DNA of 64,000 nt from Capsaspora owczarzaki ATCC 30864. Its lineage: Eukaryota > Opisthokonta > Filasterea. Positions 27,665-39,198 of the stretch are shown here, piece after piece. Position numbers and translations under genes: made by a program. The notes under the pieces were generated by a model, which was given only the letters and a program-made list of their open reading frames with translations, did no database searches and was not told where the DNA came from. The stretch lies in the NCBI RefSeq assembly GCF_000151315.2, contig NW_011887293.1, forward strand, positions 538,039-602,038. The letters are read 5' to 3'. Every line of letters begins with the position of its first letter. The stretch's first letter is position 1.

Positions 27665-29153
27665 CGCCAAAACTGAAAAAACAAACAAACAAAAAAAAAA
27701 ACAGACTGATTCAACCGACAGGTCAAAGTGATTTTTTGGTTTTCGACATCATTTCGTTTATGGTGAGTTTGGTTCTTTCATGAAGCTTCATCATGGCAGA
27801 AGACGTTGTGTGAAGATGCTATCTTGCGTTTTGCTTTTGTTTTTGCCAAAAAGACACCTTCTTCGTCTTGAGCAACTGAGCTGCACCCGCCGGACGCCAA
27901 CCACATCAGCAGGTTAGTCTAACAGCTCAAGCACTGCAGCTGGTCCGAGACGGCAGAAAAGCAACCGCTATGGGTGTGAGCGGCCACTCTGGTCTGATCC
28001 AACGCAAATTCCCGGCAAAACCCAACGCAGCACCTTGGAGTCAACTTCCGCGACCGATCGGTTTACCAGGCGATTACACCGTGTTCTGAAAGTCTACCGT
28101 CAAAGTTAGCGCGCACGAACGATGCTAGACTCGGAGAAACGGCGGATGTAGCGTTTTGGCTGCAAAAGCAAGCTTTGGCTCACTTCTGGGTGGAAACATG
28201 AATTCTTGTTCCGCCGACCAGGTGGCCAGGTAGTCATCAACGAGGTACACCTGCTGATATGCGGAAATCCGGATACGGAGCTGCCGTTGCCGCACAAACG
28301 GGAGGCATGGCCGAAACCAAGCCAAATCCACACTTTTAGCATCTCGGCCCCATCGATAGCCATTTTTCCGCCGATTCGATTTACTGCATTCTCACATCCA
28401 GGTAGTAGCGGAACTTGAGTGAAATGACCGATCGGACTGGGTGTGTGGCTCAGGCAAACACCAACTCTCAAAACCCCCCTTTTTTCATCGATCGATCTAC
28501 CCCTGTTCCAGGTCGGTAAAATCCAAACCTTGGACCCTCGTCGATAGCCAACGATGTTTCAGTCACAGCATAACTCGCAAAATCGGGGCACTCGATGATG
28601 CATGGCGACGGGAGGTGTTCAAAGTTGCGTTGAGCCCAAATCTTAAAGTTTGGCCTGCATCTCCCACATGCGACTTTTGGCACCAGAGCTACAGTGTCCC
28701 CTAGGCTGACTTTGAACGGCGAATCTAATGGTGCAATCCGCATGTGGATAGCTCTCTCCTACGCGACTGTGGACATGACTGTTTCGAGGGGTTTTCGCGA
28801 AGTTGTCGAGGGTCGAAATCTTCTGCTGCACTTCCGGCCAGTTTTAAGAGCGCAAACAAGTCTACTCGATCAAACACCTTGCCATGCCAAAGAAGAAGGC
28901 GGTGGCTAGCTTGGTTGACGCGAGACACTCATCTTCGCGCCGACCTCTCCAACCTTCACATCACTCGTTCCCGACCTCCCCTCGTCCGTTCGCCTCCGCT
29001 CCAACTCGATAATACTCGTATTGTATTGTCAATCATCCCCGCGAATTGTTGGAATTAGGAAAAAATTATTTCCCAAAAGAAAAACCACTTGCAGTTTTTG
29101 TGGTGTTTTTTTTTTTTTTTTTTTTTAACTTTTGGCTCGGGTCTCAATAGAGA
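27665..29153. other. divergent intergenic region with possible coding relics
   Basis: This 1.5 kb lies between the Crinkler-type gene (minus) and DNAJC3 (plus). On the minus strand, frames at about 28928-28780, 28743-28468 and 28331-28125 have protein-like composition, but no consistent exon chain with good splice sites emerges. One stretch (FKVSLGDTV...NFKIWAQ) faintly recalls the ubiquitin-like header of Crinkler proteins. A decayed relative of the neighbouring gene is possible; I do not call a gene. Confidence 0.3.
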
Positions 29154-31842
29154 ATGACTGGCTTTGGTGGCGCGCGGTGGTTGGCTCCGCGGCTTGGCGC
29201 ACTGGTGCTCTGCGTGCTGCTCGCCGTCCACGCCCAGCACGCGGCTGCGAACAGCAACGACAGCCTCGAGTCCATCCTCGAACGTGCCAAGGCCGCGACC
29301 ATCGCTGGCAACTACCCAGAGGCCCTCGAGCACTACAACACTGCCGTTGGTGAGTTTGGCTGCTGCTCAGCTTTGGAGCCCGTCAACATCCCTTCACCAG
29401 CTGCGCGACATTTCGCCTTTCATGCTGGTTTTTTGCCTCCAGTTTGTTGGTGGGGCTGGTTGCGGATGCGGCTGACGGGGGGACGGACAGAGAAGTGGGT
29501 GATCGACCGAACCCGTACATCTTGCTTGACACTGACAGCGAGGCTGATGGTCAACGATGGTCAAAGACGGACTATTGATCGTGTCTGTGGTCCTCGTCGT
29601 ATATTCAGTGGGCGGATGGGGCACAGAGGATGCAGAACGGTCCTTCCTTCAGCCATGTTGTGCTTACACCGATCTGCTCAGACACGGAACTTGATCATTT
29701 AGCTGGAGTTGAATTGTTGAAGATTTGTCTTCATCGTACTAAAATCTTGATCGGCTTGTTGGTGTGACTCGACAGCCGCCGACCCAAGCAGCTACGTGAC
29801 CTTGTTCAAGCGCGCGACCGTCCTCTCGGCGCTCGGCCGCACACGACACGCCGTCGCTGATTTCGACACTGTGCTTGGCCTCAAGCCTGACTTTAACCAA
29901 GCGCGATCGCAGCGTGCGGCGCTTCTTCTCAAGCAGGGCAAGGCCGATCTCGCTCGCGCTGATTTTGGCGAATTGACAAAGATTGATCCCAACGACCAGC
30001 ACGCTCGTGCACAAGTACGTTCAAGTGTCTCTGTTGTGTGTGTTTGTGCAAGCCTGCTATCATCACTTGATGATGGAGATGCGATTGTTGGGGCGAAGAG
30101 TCTGATGGTTGTTTTTCTTGGTTGTGCTTAGTTGGCGGCTGTTGACACCTACCTCGCTCAAGCCAAGGCAGGCTCCGAAGCGCTGAAGCGGCATGATTTC
30201 GCGGCTGCTCTGGGCCATTTGACTGCTGCGATTGATATTGCTCCGATGAACGAGGAGCTTCGTCGCCTTCGCGCAGACGCCTACATTGGCGCAGGCGACA
30301 TTCAAAGCGCCATCGGCGACGTCACGTATGTAGTTTCGAGTGTGTGTGCGTGTGTGTGGAAGGCCGAGCTCGGTTGGGTGGTTGAGGTCGAGGCTAACTT
30401 GGATTTGCTTGTGCTTGTCTTATTGTTCTGCTCTACAGTCGTTCGGCTAAACTATCAAATGACAATTCTGAGGCCTTTTTCTTGCTGTCCAAGCTGTATT
30501 ACCAAACTGGCGATCTTGAGCAAGCTCTAAAGTATGTGGAATTGGCGTTAAATTGGTGAATTATCAATCTGTTGTTTGCCCCCAAGTTGACATCTGCTAC
30601 CTCGCCACTCATTTGATACCTTGATTCATCACACTCGACAGACAAGTGCGAGAGTGCTTGAAGCTTGACGCCGAGCACAAGTCTTGCCATCCGCTGTACA
30701 AGGTTTGGTTTCGTCAAAGTTGCTGCAGGCAGCATTCTGCGCTACCGCCAACATCAGTGTGGTTCACGATATCTATTTTGGTAGAAACTCCGCATGCTTG
30801 ACAAGCACCTGCAAGCTGCCGACCAAGCTACCAAGCAGAGCAACTTTGAACAGGCAATTACCAAGCTGGACGCGGCCGCTGCTGTGGACCAATCCATGGT
30901 CATCTTTCAAGTTCGCATCTTGGCTGACAAGTGCCGATGCTATCTTCGGGTGTGTATCGCGCTGTTCGACTTGTTGTATTTCGTTAGGGGTTGTTCGTTT
31001 GGCTGAGCTTTCTGTTTTATTTTTTATTTTGTTTTATTTTTGGTCGTCAACTAGTTACGCAAACCCAAGGAGGTTGTAACTACTTGCGCCCAAGTACTTG
31101 CTCTGGACGCCAACCATTTCACTGCTCTGGTTGACACTGCCGAGGCGTACCTGCTCCTCGAGCGCTACGAAGATGGTGAGTGTCTGCCATCGAAACCAAT
31201 GCTTGGCAAGAAGTTTGCGGTGCATGTCTGATTTTGATTTTATTATTGCTTGTCTGCAGCCGTCAACACGTACCAGCGAGCAAAATCGGCTCATGGCGAC
31301 AACCAAGAGATTGTGCAGGGCCTCGACCGCGCGCAAAAGCTCCTCAAGCAAGCAAACACGCGTGACTACTACAAGATTCTGAGTGTTGCTCGCAACGCCG
31401 ACAAGAAGGACATTATCAAGGCCTATCGCCGGGAAGCAATGATCTGGCATCCCGACAAGTACGACGGCGAAGAGAAGGTGGCCGCCGAAAAGCGATTTAT
31501 TGACATTGCCGCCGCCAAAGAGGTCTTGACTGACGATGGTAAGCCAATCTCTCTCTGTCTCTCTCTCTCTCCTTCTCTTTCTCTTTGGATTTCTCAACCC
31601 CCTGAGCTGGGTAGCCTGTTGAACAACATCTCACATTGCTCCGATCGATCGTTGACTTGGTGTTTTGTTGAACAGAAAAACGTAAAATGTACGATTCGGG
31701 GAACGACCCGCTGGATCCCGAAGTCCAGCGCCAGCAGCAACAACAAGGGTTCCACCACGGCGGCTTCAATCCCTTCGGCGGCCAGCAGTTCCACCAGCAG
31801 CGTTCAGGCGGCAACCCGTTCAACTTCAACTTCCATTTCTGA
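29154..31842 (+). CDS. DNAJC3: ER co-chaperone DNAJC3/P58IPK (TPR repeats plus J domain)
   Basis: Nine exons in phase: 29154-29349, 29776-30014, 30132-30325, 30439-30531, 30642-30702, 30785-30949, 31055-31175, 31260-31538 and 31676-31842. The protein is 504 aa, the same length as the human protein. A signal peptide precedes about nine TPR units (for example AGNYPEALEHYNTAV, KPDFNQARSQRAALLLKQG, IRECL-like VRECLKLDAEHK). The J domain starts at RDYYKILSV and has the HPD triad (IWHPDKYDG), so it can stimulate BiP. The C-terminus is Gln/Gly/Phe-rich and ends NFNFHF, like the KFHFN end of P58IPK. No HDEL-type signal is present, as in the family. It works in the ER lumen on unfolded proteins and in stress control of eIF2alpha kinases. 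Confidence 0.97.
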
Positions 31843-32030
31843 GTTTTTTTGTTTTTTTGATGGGGTTTTGGTGTTTGTTTTCGTCCTCCTGCAGCTGTCC
31901 TTGTGTTCTTGTTGTTGGGATGTCTTCACCCACCCCCCCATTTTGTATTTCACTATTCTATCCACCTCCCTTCTTCCGTTCCGTTCGTTTGCACTCTTTC
32001 ATTTGATTCCATTTTTTTTTTTTTCGCACC

Positions 32031-34002
32031 ATGACTGATTCGGCTGTTTCTGCTGCAGCAGCGAGCCCTGCCACCAACGTCCGTTCCCTCCCATCAAAGC
32101 CCTCCCCCCTCGCCTCGCCTCGCCTCGCCTCTTCTAAATCTCCGCTCATTTTTACTGTCTTGCGTGTTCTCTGTCTCTCTCTCTCTCTCTCCCCCGTTCG
32201 CTGTCCCTTCTCGACTCTCGGAAGGATAGTCCGAAGTCAACCTGAATGGTCACGGTTTTCGGTTCTTTTTTTTTATTTTTATCTCCTTCTCTTTTGCTCG
32301 CTCTCTCTCTCTCTCTCTCGCTCTCTCTTTCTCGCTTTGTGCTCGTCAGTCACTCTTGAGAATCAGAGACCAAGATGCTCACAAAAGACCCGGTTCAGAG
32401 TGAGTGAGTGAGAATGAGTGAGTGAGAAGTGAGAGCGGCGCTTTTTTATCTCATTGCTCTCTCTGCGCAATCAGCCGCGCAACCACGAGTCTCACACTCA
32501 TCACACTCATCACACTCATCACACTCATCACACTCATCACACTCATCACACTCATACTGCTTGACTTCATTTTTGAGCTGAATCGCTGGGCTTGTGTGGA
32601 CTCACTGTGGGGCTCAACTCTGAACACACACATACACACAGTCCTACCGCCCCGATGCAGCGCCCAAGGACACATCCGTCCTCTTTGCCGTCGAGGAGAA
32701 GGTTGGCGCGCTCCAAGACATTCTCGGATTCTTCTCTGTAAGCCGAAAAAGCACGCACTCATTCACTCGCAAATGAACAGAACCAGCGAAGCGACAAACC
32801 TGATTGAGAACGAGTTGATCTTCGTCTTACACTGACAACAATCGTGGCTGTGCAGACCAACAACATTTCGCTCAAGCACATCGAGTCACGCCCCTCGAAA
32901 AGCGAAGGCCAGTACGACTTTTTCGTCACGATTGACGGTAAGACAGCATTCACTTTTTTTCGTTTCGTCGTTCGTTTGTGTTTGATGCTCAAATGTGGAA
33001 AACTCACTCAATCATTCCCTCCTGTTGATTCACTCGACATCAATGCACACATTCTATAGCCAAATACGCCGACCAGCTCGCAGTCGTGCTCCCCCAGCTG
33101 AAGGGCATTGTCAACAACTGCCAGCTGTTCAACAGCGAGCTGTCCGCAGCGAACGCCCCGTGGTTCCCGCGCAAGATTAGCGACTTGGACATGTACGCCA
33201 ACACCATCCTGTCGTACGGCGCCGAGCTCGAATCAGACCATCCTGGCTTCTCCGACCCCGTCTACCGCGAGCGCCGCGCCATGCTTGCCGATCTCGCGAT
33301 CAAGTACCGCCACGGCCAGAAGCTGCCGCACGTCAACTACACTCCCGAGGAGGTCGCCACCTGGGGCCGCGTGCTGACTGAGCTGACCAAGCTCTACCCG
33401 CAGTACGCCTGCAAGGAGCACTGCCGTGTCTTCCCGCTGCTGATTGACAACTGCGGCTACCGCCCAGACAACGTTCCCCAGCTGGAGGTCGTCAGCAACT
33501 TCCTCAAGGACTGCACTGGCTTCCGGCTGCGCCCCGTGGCTGGTCTGCTGTCCTCGCGCGACTTCCTCAACGGCCTCGCATTCCGCGTCTTCCACTCTAC
33601 ACAGTACATTCGCCACCACACGGCACCTCTGTACACCCCCGAGCCCGACGTGTGCCACGAGCTCCTCGGCCACGTCCCGCTGTTCGCCGATCCTTCCTTT
33701 GCCGATTTCTCGCAGGAGATTGGTCTTGCCTCCCTCGGCGCATCCGACGAAGACATTGAGAAGCTCGCCACTTGCTACTGGTTTACAATCGAGTTTGGTC
33801 TTTGCCGACAAGACGGCAAGGTCAAGGCGTACGGTGCCGGTCTGCTCTCCTCGTTCGGCGAGCTCGAGTACTCTGTCAGCGACAAGCCCGAGCACCGCCC
33901 GTTCGATCCCCCGAAGACTGCCGAGCAAAAGTACCCCATCACCGAGTACCAGCCCGTTTACTTTGTTGCCGACAGCTTTGACGATGCCAAGGATAAGTTG
34001 CG
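32031..34002 (+). CDS. PAH: phenylalanine hydroxylase (aromatic amino acid hydroxylase), 3' end lost in gap
   Basis: Firm exons are 32642-32737, 32856-32937 and 33060-34002. They encode the regulatory ACT domain ([28 protein letters not shown]) and the catalytic domain. The iron ligands are visible as CHELLGHVP (two His) and WFTIEFGL (Glu). Biopterin-site blocks ([28 protein letters not shown]) are nearly identical to animal PAH. The enzyme turns phenylalanine into tyrosine with tetrahydrobiopterin and O2. The first coding exon is uncertain: ATG 32031 with donor after codon 16 fits phase 0 but implies a 563-bp intron. The last visible exon ends with a GTGAGT donor, and the terminal tetramerisation exon must lie in or beyond the 203-N gap. 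This is an assembly artefact, not a gene truncation. Confidence 0.93.
32491..32555. repeat. 9-bp tandem repeat (CACACTCAT)n
   Basis: About seven head-to-tail copies in the long first intron of PAH. A nearby GAGTGA run (32396-32430) looks like a related degenerate repeat on the opposite strand. Confidence 0.9.
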
Positions 34003-34068
34003 GTGAGTAGCGTAGTGGTTTTAAGGTTTGCACATTGTCATTGTTGTTGTTTTCGTTGACCTGACTCT

Positions 34069-34271
34069 NNNNNNNNNNNNNNNNNNNNNNNNNNNNNNNN
34101 NNNNNNNNNNNNNNNNNNNNNNNNNNNNNNNNNNNNNNNNNNNNNNNNNNNNNNNNNNNNNNNNNNNNNNNNNNNNNNNNNNNNNNNNNNNNNNNNNNNN
34201 NNNNNNNNNNNNNNNNNNNNNNNNNNNNNNNNNNNNNNNNNNNNNNNNNNNNNNNNNNNNNNNNNNNNNNN
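34069..34271. other. assembly gap (203 N)
   Basis: A run of undetermined bases. It begins 66 bp after the last PAH splice donor, so the missing PAH 3' exon most likely sits in it. Confidence 1.
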
Positions 34272-34454
34272 CTTGACGGCAGAGTTGAGTCTCTGTTGAG
34301 AAAGAGAGAGAGAGTTACGGTTGTTGGTGGTTGTTTTTTTTTGGTACAAGTTGTTGAAAAGCAAAAAAAAAAAAAAAATGATGCATAATTAACACGAGCA
34401 AACATCAAGCAAGTGAATCCAGCTTGTTTCACAATGCGGCTTCTTGAGCCGCTC

Positions 34455-35782
34455 CTAGACCACTCGTATCAAATGGGCATCTCCAGCGAGCATTTCGTTG
34501 TGAGCGACCGAGTACTTGAGCGTGGACAGTCCGTCGTTTTGCAGACTTGACGTGTCGCCGCGTTCGAGCTGCGTGATGCGACGCTCGCCTGTTCGGAAGT
34601 TTTCCATATCGCGCGTCGTGTGAAACTTTTCCGGCAACGAAAAGAAGACTCCTTGGCCAGGAGCAGCTCGGTTCATGGCTTCCGGATCACGCAGCAATCC
34701 ATTGACGCGCAACCGGTAGAAATAGTCATCGTCTCTGCTCGTAGATTGCGCGGGAACAACAAAGCCAAAAGCAGCAAGCATTGTCAGTACGCCCAACATC
34801 TCTCTGTTCAAAGTTGCAATGCAAACAAACAAAACCAAAAAAAAAAAACAAAAAAAAAAACAACTTACTCAGAACCCCACCCAGAAAACGTGTTGCTAAA
34901 CCCATCAACTTTGGCGTAGTCCTCATAGGTCGTCAATACGACACCGCCGGCGTACTTGGGATAGGGAGGCTCAAACCCAAATCGATCCAGCTCGGCAGAT
35001 AGCTGCGTGGGCTTGGCCGGGATGTTGGACACGTACTGAACAGCGTCCGTTGGCAACATGTCCACGTCGTGGAAGGCAAGCACGCTCGCATCGAGTTGCT
35101 CGTGTGCCAGCTGTGCCCCAATGTTGAGCAGGCGCCCTCGATTGAACGGCGCGTCATCCCCTTGCTCAATCACCAGAAACCCGGCAAACCTGCAAATGGG
35201 CGTTCCGTTCGACACCTTGTCCGGATTTTCGCTGATGCGATGCCATTCGTTTCGCAGATGGTGACGCATCCATGGAAGAAACACTCGCAAGTGCTCATCG
35301 CGCTTCCGAAACGGAACAATGACTGCGAGCCGCGCTTCCGAGTTGGGACAAAACGGCGCCGTCGTTGACAGAATCGGCGCTGCATTCTCGAGTCTTACAA
35401 TCTGCATGCATTTTGGTCAAAATGAGCTGCAAGTACATGTTCATGTACATGTTACAGGGGTAATAAATTTTGCATTTGGGCGAGCTTTTGGTCGGTTACA
35501 TGCTCTGCGAACTTTTGCATGAGTTCTGACAGTCCTTCCGAGTGGCGATGGCATCGCGTGTGCTCTTCCTGTTGGATCTACAGCATGATTCAACGAGAGC
35601 AGCGTGAGTGCTTGGACGGGTCTGGACGTCAAACGCAGCATAGCCCGAGCCAGCCAAACCCGAACGAGCAGCGTTACCATCCACCAGGACTGAAGGCCAT
35701 AGCAGGCGCCAAGCAACGCCAGGACGAGCAGGACACACACGACGATGCGCCGTCGATGCAACACGACGATGCTTGGCATCAT
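34455..35782 (-). CDS. type II membrane beta-1,4-galactosyltransferase, beta4GalT7-like
   Basis: Exons 35782-35456, 35401-34869 and 34734-34455 give 379 aa. A short cytosolic tail with HRRR is followed by one membrane anchor, the Golgi type II layout. The catalytic domain shows the beta4GalT signature set: LAVIVPFRKRDEHL, FNRGRLLNIG, FHDVDMLP (the DVD manganese site), YAGGVV and GWGSEDDDYFYRL. The C-terminal GLSTLKYSVA aligns with the beta4GalT7 (xylosylprotein galactosyltransferase) C-terminus better than with lactose-synthase types. Family enzymes transfer galactose from UDP-Gal; GalT7 adds the first Gal of the glycosaminoglycan linker. The exon 1/2 intron is short (54 bp), so the anchor-to-catalytic junction is the least certain part. 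Confidence 0.85.
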
Positions 35783-35934
35783 GACATTCGTCGTATGGCC
35801 AAAGTAATGCAAAGTGACTGAGCCGCCAATTCCACTTTAAGCAAACAGAGATATGGAAAAGCATCATAACAAATCACGGTCGATAAGTATTGGAGAGCGA
35901 TCATCATCATATTAAAACCCAATTTATTGAGCTC

Positions 35935-38249
35935 TCAGTGCTGGGACGAAACCTGCGAGGAAGACTCGCCGCCATTGGCGACAGCACTGCCGTCAAGCAA
36001 CGCCACACAAGAAGGGCACGTGTGAAGGGTGTCATGGATGAAAATATCACAGTCGAGGCAGTAAACGTGGCAGCATGTTGGGCACTGGAATGCCGAGCGC
36101 ATCGTGGCTGTGGGCTTTGAGCACCCGCGGCAGCTTGGGTGCAACGCGAGAGTGGTTGAGTTTGCAACCAATCCAGCAAGCAGTCCATTCGCGTCAGCAG
36201 GTGGGTGAGCAAGTGGGACCTCTCGGAACGGCGCAAGAGGAAACAGGTGGTGGTAGGAGCGAGCCAGATGCGGCGACGAGACGAGTGTCAGTCCGCAAAC
36301 AGCGCACGTTGTTGGTAGTTCGCAGCACTTGGCTTTGCACTGTGGGCAAATATAGCCTCCAGCGCGGAATAGTTTGTGACTGGTGTGTGGGTAGTTTAGG
36401 AAGCAAAAAAAAAAAAAGGACGACAAAAGCTTAGGAACAAAAAGCAACTCAAACATGGACAGAGGCAGAGTGAACGTGGAACTCACCATGCGCATAATGT
36501 AGCAGCCTTGGACAGATTTTGCCGGGGAAAGCCCATTCGAATTAAAAGAGCCTCGGTTCGAGAAGAGGCAGGAGGAGGTGTAATGTGCTGGAAGAGCATG
36601 TCTCGGAAATGACTCTCGTCAATAATCACATTGTGCACACCTAAGAAAGCGCAATGAAATTTTCGGTGAGATCTTGGAGAACCAAGAGTTGTAGCGAAAA
36701 GCACACTGGGTCTCGAAAGCAAAAGCGCGAAAAAGTCACGATGATACCTTTCGTTTTTTCAGCCAGGTATTTGCAAATGCGAACTTCCGCCGACAAGCCA
36801 ATCACAGAGCAATGTATGTTATCCAACTCTAGCAGTGAAATGGTCTGGAAAATGTCACCAGGATCGCAGGACGCAAGGCCACCCATGATGATGAGCACTT
36901 CTTTGCTGGTATGTGACGGCATGAGCCTGAAAATAAGTCAGCAGTCATGAAAGGAGGGGTAAGAAACGGGCGTAGATTGTAGCAAGAGCAGACCAAAGCG
37001 AGGAACGGGAGAAAGGGAGCAGAGCTTACCGAAGCGATTCGCGCGCGAGTTCAAGCGAATTTTGAAGTGAAATCTCTCCAGCCGTACTTGCTTTCTTCCG
37101 AAGGGACTCTAAGTGCTTGGCCGGATTTCCTACAAGCATGAAGAGTGAAGAGTGAAGAAAGGGGATGGAGCATGGACGTTCGAAATCCGCCAAAACACAT
37201 TTTCGGACAAAAAGGACTTTTGGTAACCAACCTCCAAGCTCGGAAATGCGTTCAGCTTTGGCGTCTCGCGAAATGATGAAATTCAGCTGCGAGATGGGGT
37301 TTTGATCGAAGAACTCGGGGACGAACTGCTCCAAAAGCTGTTTGAACGAAAAAAAAAAAAACAACAAAAAAAGATGAAAGGAAGCGCGAGTGAGAACCAT
37401 TTCCAAAAAGGCAGGCTCATCACCGAGGCCTGTGGAAGTATGCAGAATGCGCTTTTGCAATAATCTCCAATCATACTCGGATGGAGTGTTCGAGACGAGT
37501 GGGTTTCAGGTCTGGATCGTCCATTCTGCTTGACATGTCCAGGATGATGGTCAAGTGGCGCATCATGCCCCGTCGTACACCCTGAACCTGTGTCTTGAAT
37601 CTGTTTCAGTGTTCCCCAAAGCAGCATGCAGAAGAAGGGGGGGGGGTCAAGCAGCAGCAGGTGAGCGTCGGAGAGCGTTCTGGAGCAGACGGAGTGAAGC
37701 CGTTCTCACCCCCCCTCTCCTCCTCTCCCATCTCAAACCCCCCTCAAGCCAATGCCATTGCAACTCTCTCTATAACAATGATCATCGCGTGAGTCGTGAT
37801 GGTCGTTTTGTTACCTGCGACGTTTGGCGCGCTCGTGCTCCTCGACAGACGCCCGCAGCGATCCCTGCGCGTCCTCCTGCAGGACGTCCCTGTGCCATGA
37901 CAATCAGACAAGTTGAGACCACACACAAGTCACCACACACACAGACAGACAGGCAGATCACTCGCTTCCCCAATGCGATTGCATGCAAACGCGACTTGTC
38001 GTTTGGTCGTCGCGCTGCTCCCTGTCTTGCCCCCCCCCCTCACCGTCTTCCCCGTCTCGTCTCATGGCTTTCAGTACTGCATTGGATTCAGCATTGTACT
38101 GGCTTTGGCTTTTGGGTTTTTTGGGTTTTGGGGCTTTGGGGCTTTTACCAGGTGCGCTCGTATTGCTGCTCCCAGACGTAGCCCTTGTTGTTCATGTCGT
38201 CGTCCTCGTCGACAGCGACCTGCGCACTGCGACGCTGCAGCTGGCTCAT
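35935..38249 (-). CDS. GTF2H2: TFIIH core subunit p44 (SSL1)
   Basis: Eight exons in phase: 38249-38149, 37889-37815, 37600-37477, 37337-37232, 37129-37030, 36926-36748, 36640-36487 and 36379-35935; 427 aa against ~395 in human. The N-terminus has the conserved YVWEQQYERTW and EDAQGSLRASVEEH. The von Willebrand A domain starts at GMMRHLTIILDMSSRMDDPDL and includes FDQNPISQL and SVIGLSAEVRICK. Then come the PPPASS linker, the first zinc module (YICPQCKAKCCELP...CGLTLVSSPHLARSYHHLFPL) and the C-terminal C4C4 RING (CPTCCHVYCLDCDIFIHDTLHTCPSC). p44 binds and stimulates the XPD helicase within TFIIH for Pol II initiation and nucleotide-excision repair. A Ser/Gly tail follows the RING. Confidence 0.97.
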
Positions 38250-38614
38250 GGCTCTCTATTGAAAATGAAAAAAGAAAAATAAAAAATGACTGAGCTCACA
38301 CTCAGCATGATCGACTTTGTCAAATGTCTGAGAGTTTTCGGTCTACAAAGCCATTCACACTCTCTCATCTCTCTCACTCACTCGCACTCTCGCTCTGGCG
38401 TTTTTGTCCTATAACTTGGTGGATCCACATGCTGATCGACCTCATACCCAACGTTACTGACAGTGGGTGAGCTCTTGTCCCCCCTTTGTGTTCTCCAATT
38501 CTCAACCAAACAGCTTCATCCACTTTTTTTTGTTCAGTGCCGTGATTCCTCTATGTTTGAGTAACTATTATATTGTTACTATTGTTCAGTCCACATCTGT
38601 GTTTGCTGCTGACG

Positions 38615-39163
38615 ATGAGCTGGTCGCCGGCTGAAGGACAGCCGCAGCAGCAGCAGAGATGGCTGCCTCCCTCCGCCGGACAACCGCAGTATCAGCCTCA
38701 ATCTTATCAGCAGCATCCTCAGCAGCATCCTCAGCAGCATCCTCAGCAGCAGCAGCAGCAACAGTATGGCGTGGATGCGGCGCGATCACCTTCATCCTAT
38801 GCCCAGCATCCTGACTCGACATTGGCGACTGGGTCGGACGCCAGCAACACTGCCGCGTTCACTGCACCCCAGCAGTATCAGCATCAGCAGTATCAGCAGT
38901 ATCAGCAGCATCCGCAGTATCAGCAGAATCCGCAGCACCAGACTGCGCCAGGTCAGCAGCAACTCAGTCCGCCTGCGTCCTCGTACTCCCCTCATCCACA
39001 GCAGCAGCAGCAGCAGCAGCAGCAGGCGTCGTTCTCGTCGTTCGATGCGTCGTACAATCCATACGGCAGCAGCATGGGCAGCAGTGCGGTGCAGTCGTCG
39101 TCGGGCTCGATGCCAAGCTGGGCAGGCACGACTCGTATGCGATCCACCCAGCCAAGCCAGCAG

Positions 39164-39198
<35 letters not shown>

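Noticed and set aside
32491-32555. Regular 9-bp repeats resembling a CRISPR-like array
   Set aside because: Units are contiguous with no spacers and lie in a eukaryotic intron; simple tandem repeat.
37555-38293. Plus-strand open frames over the p44 5' exons
   Set aside because: Antisense to p44 exons 1-3, which match the conserved N-terminus of the family.
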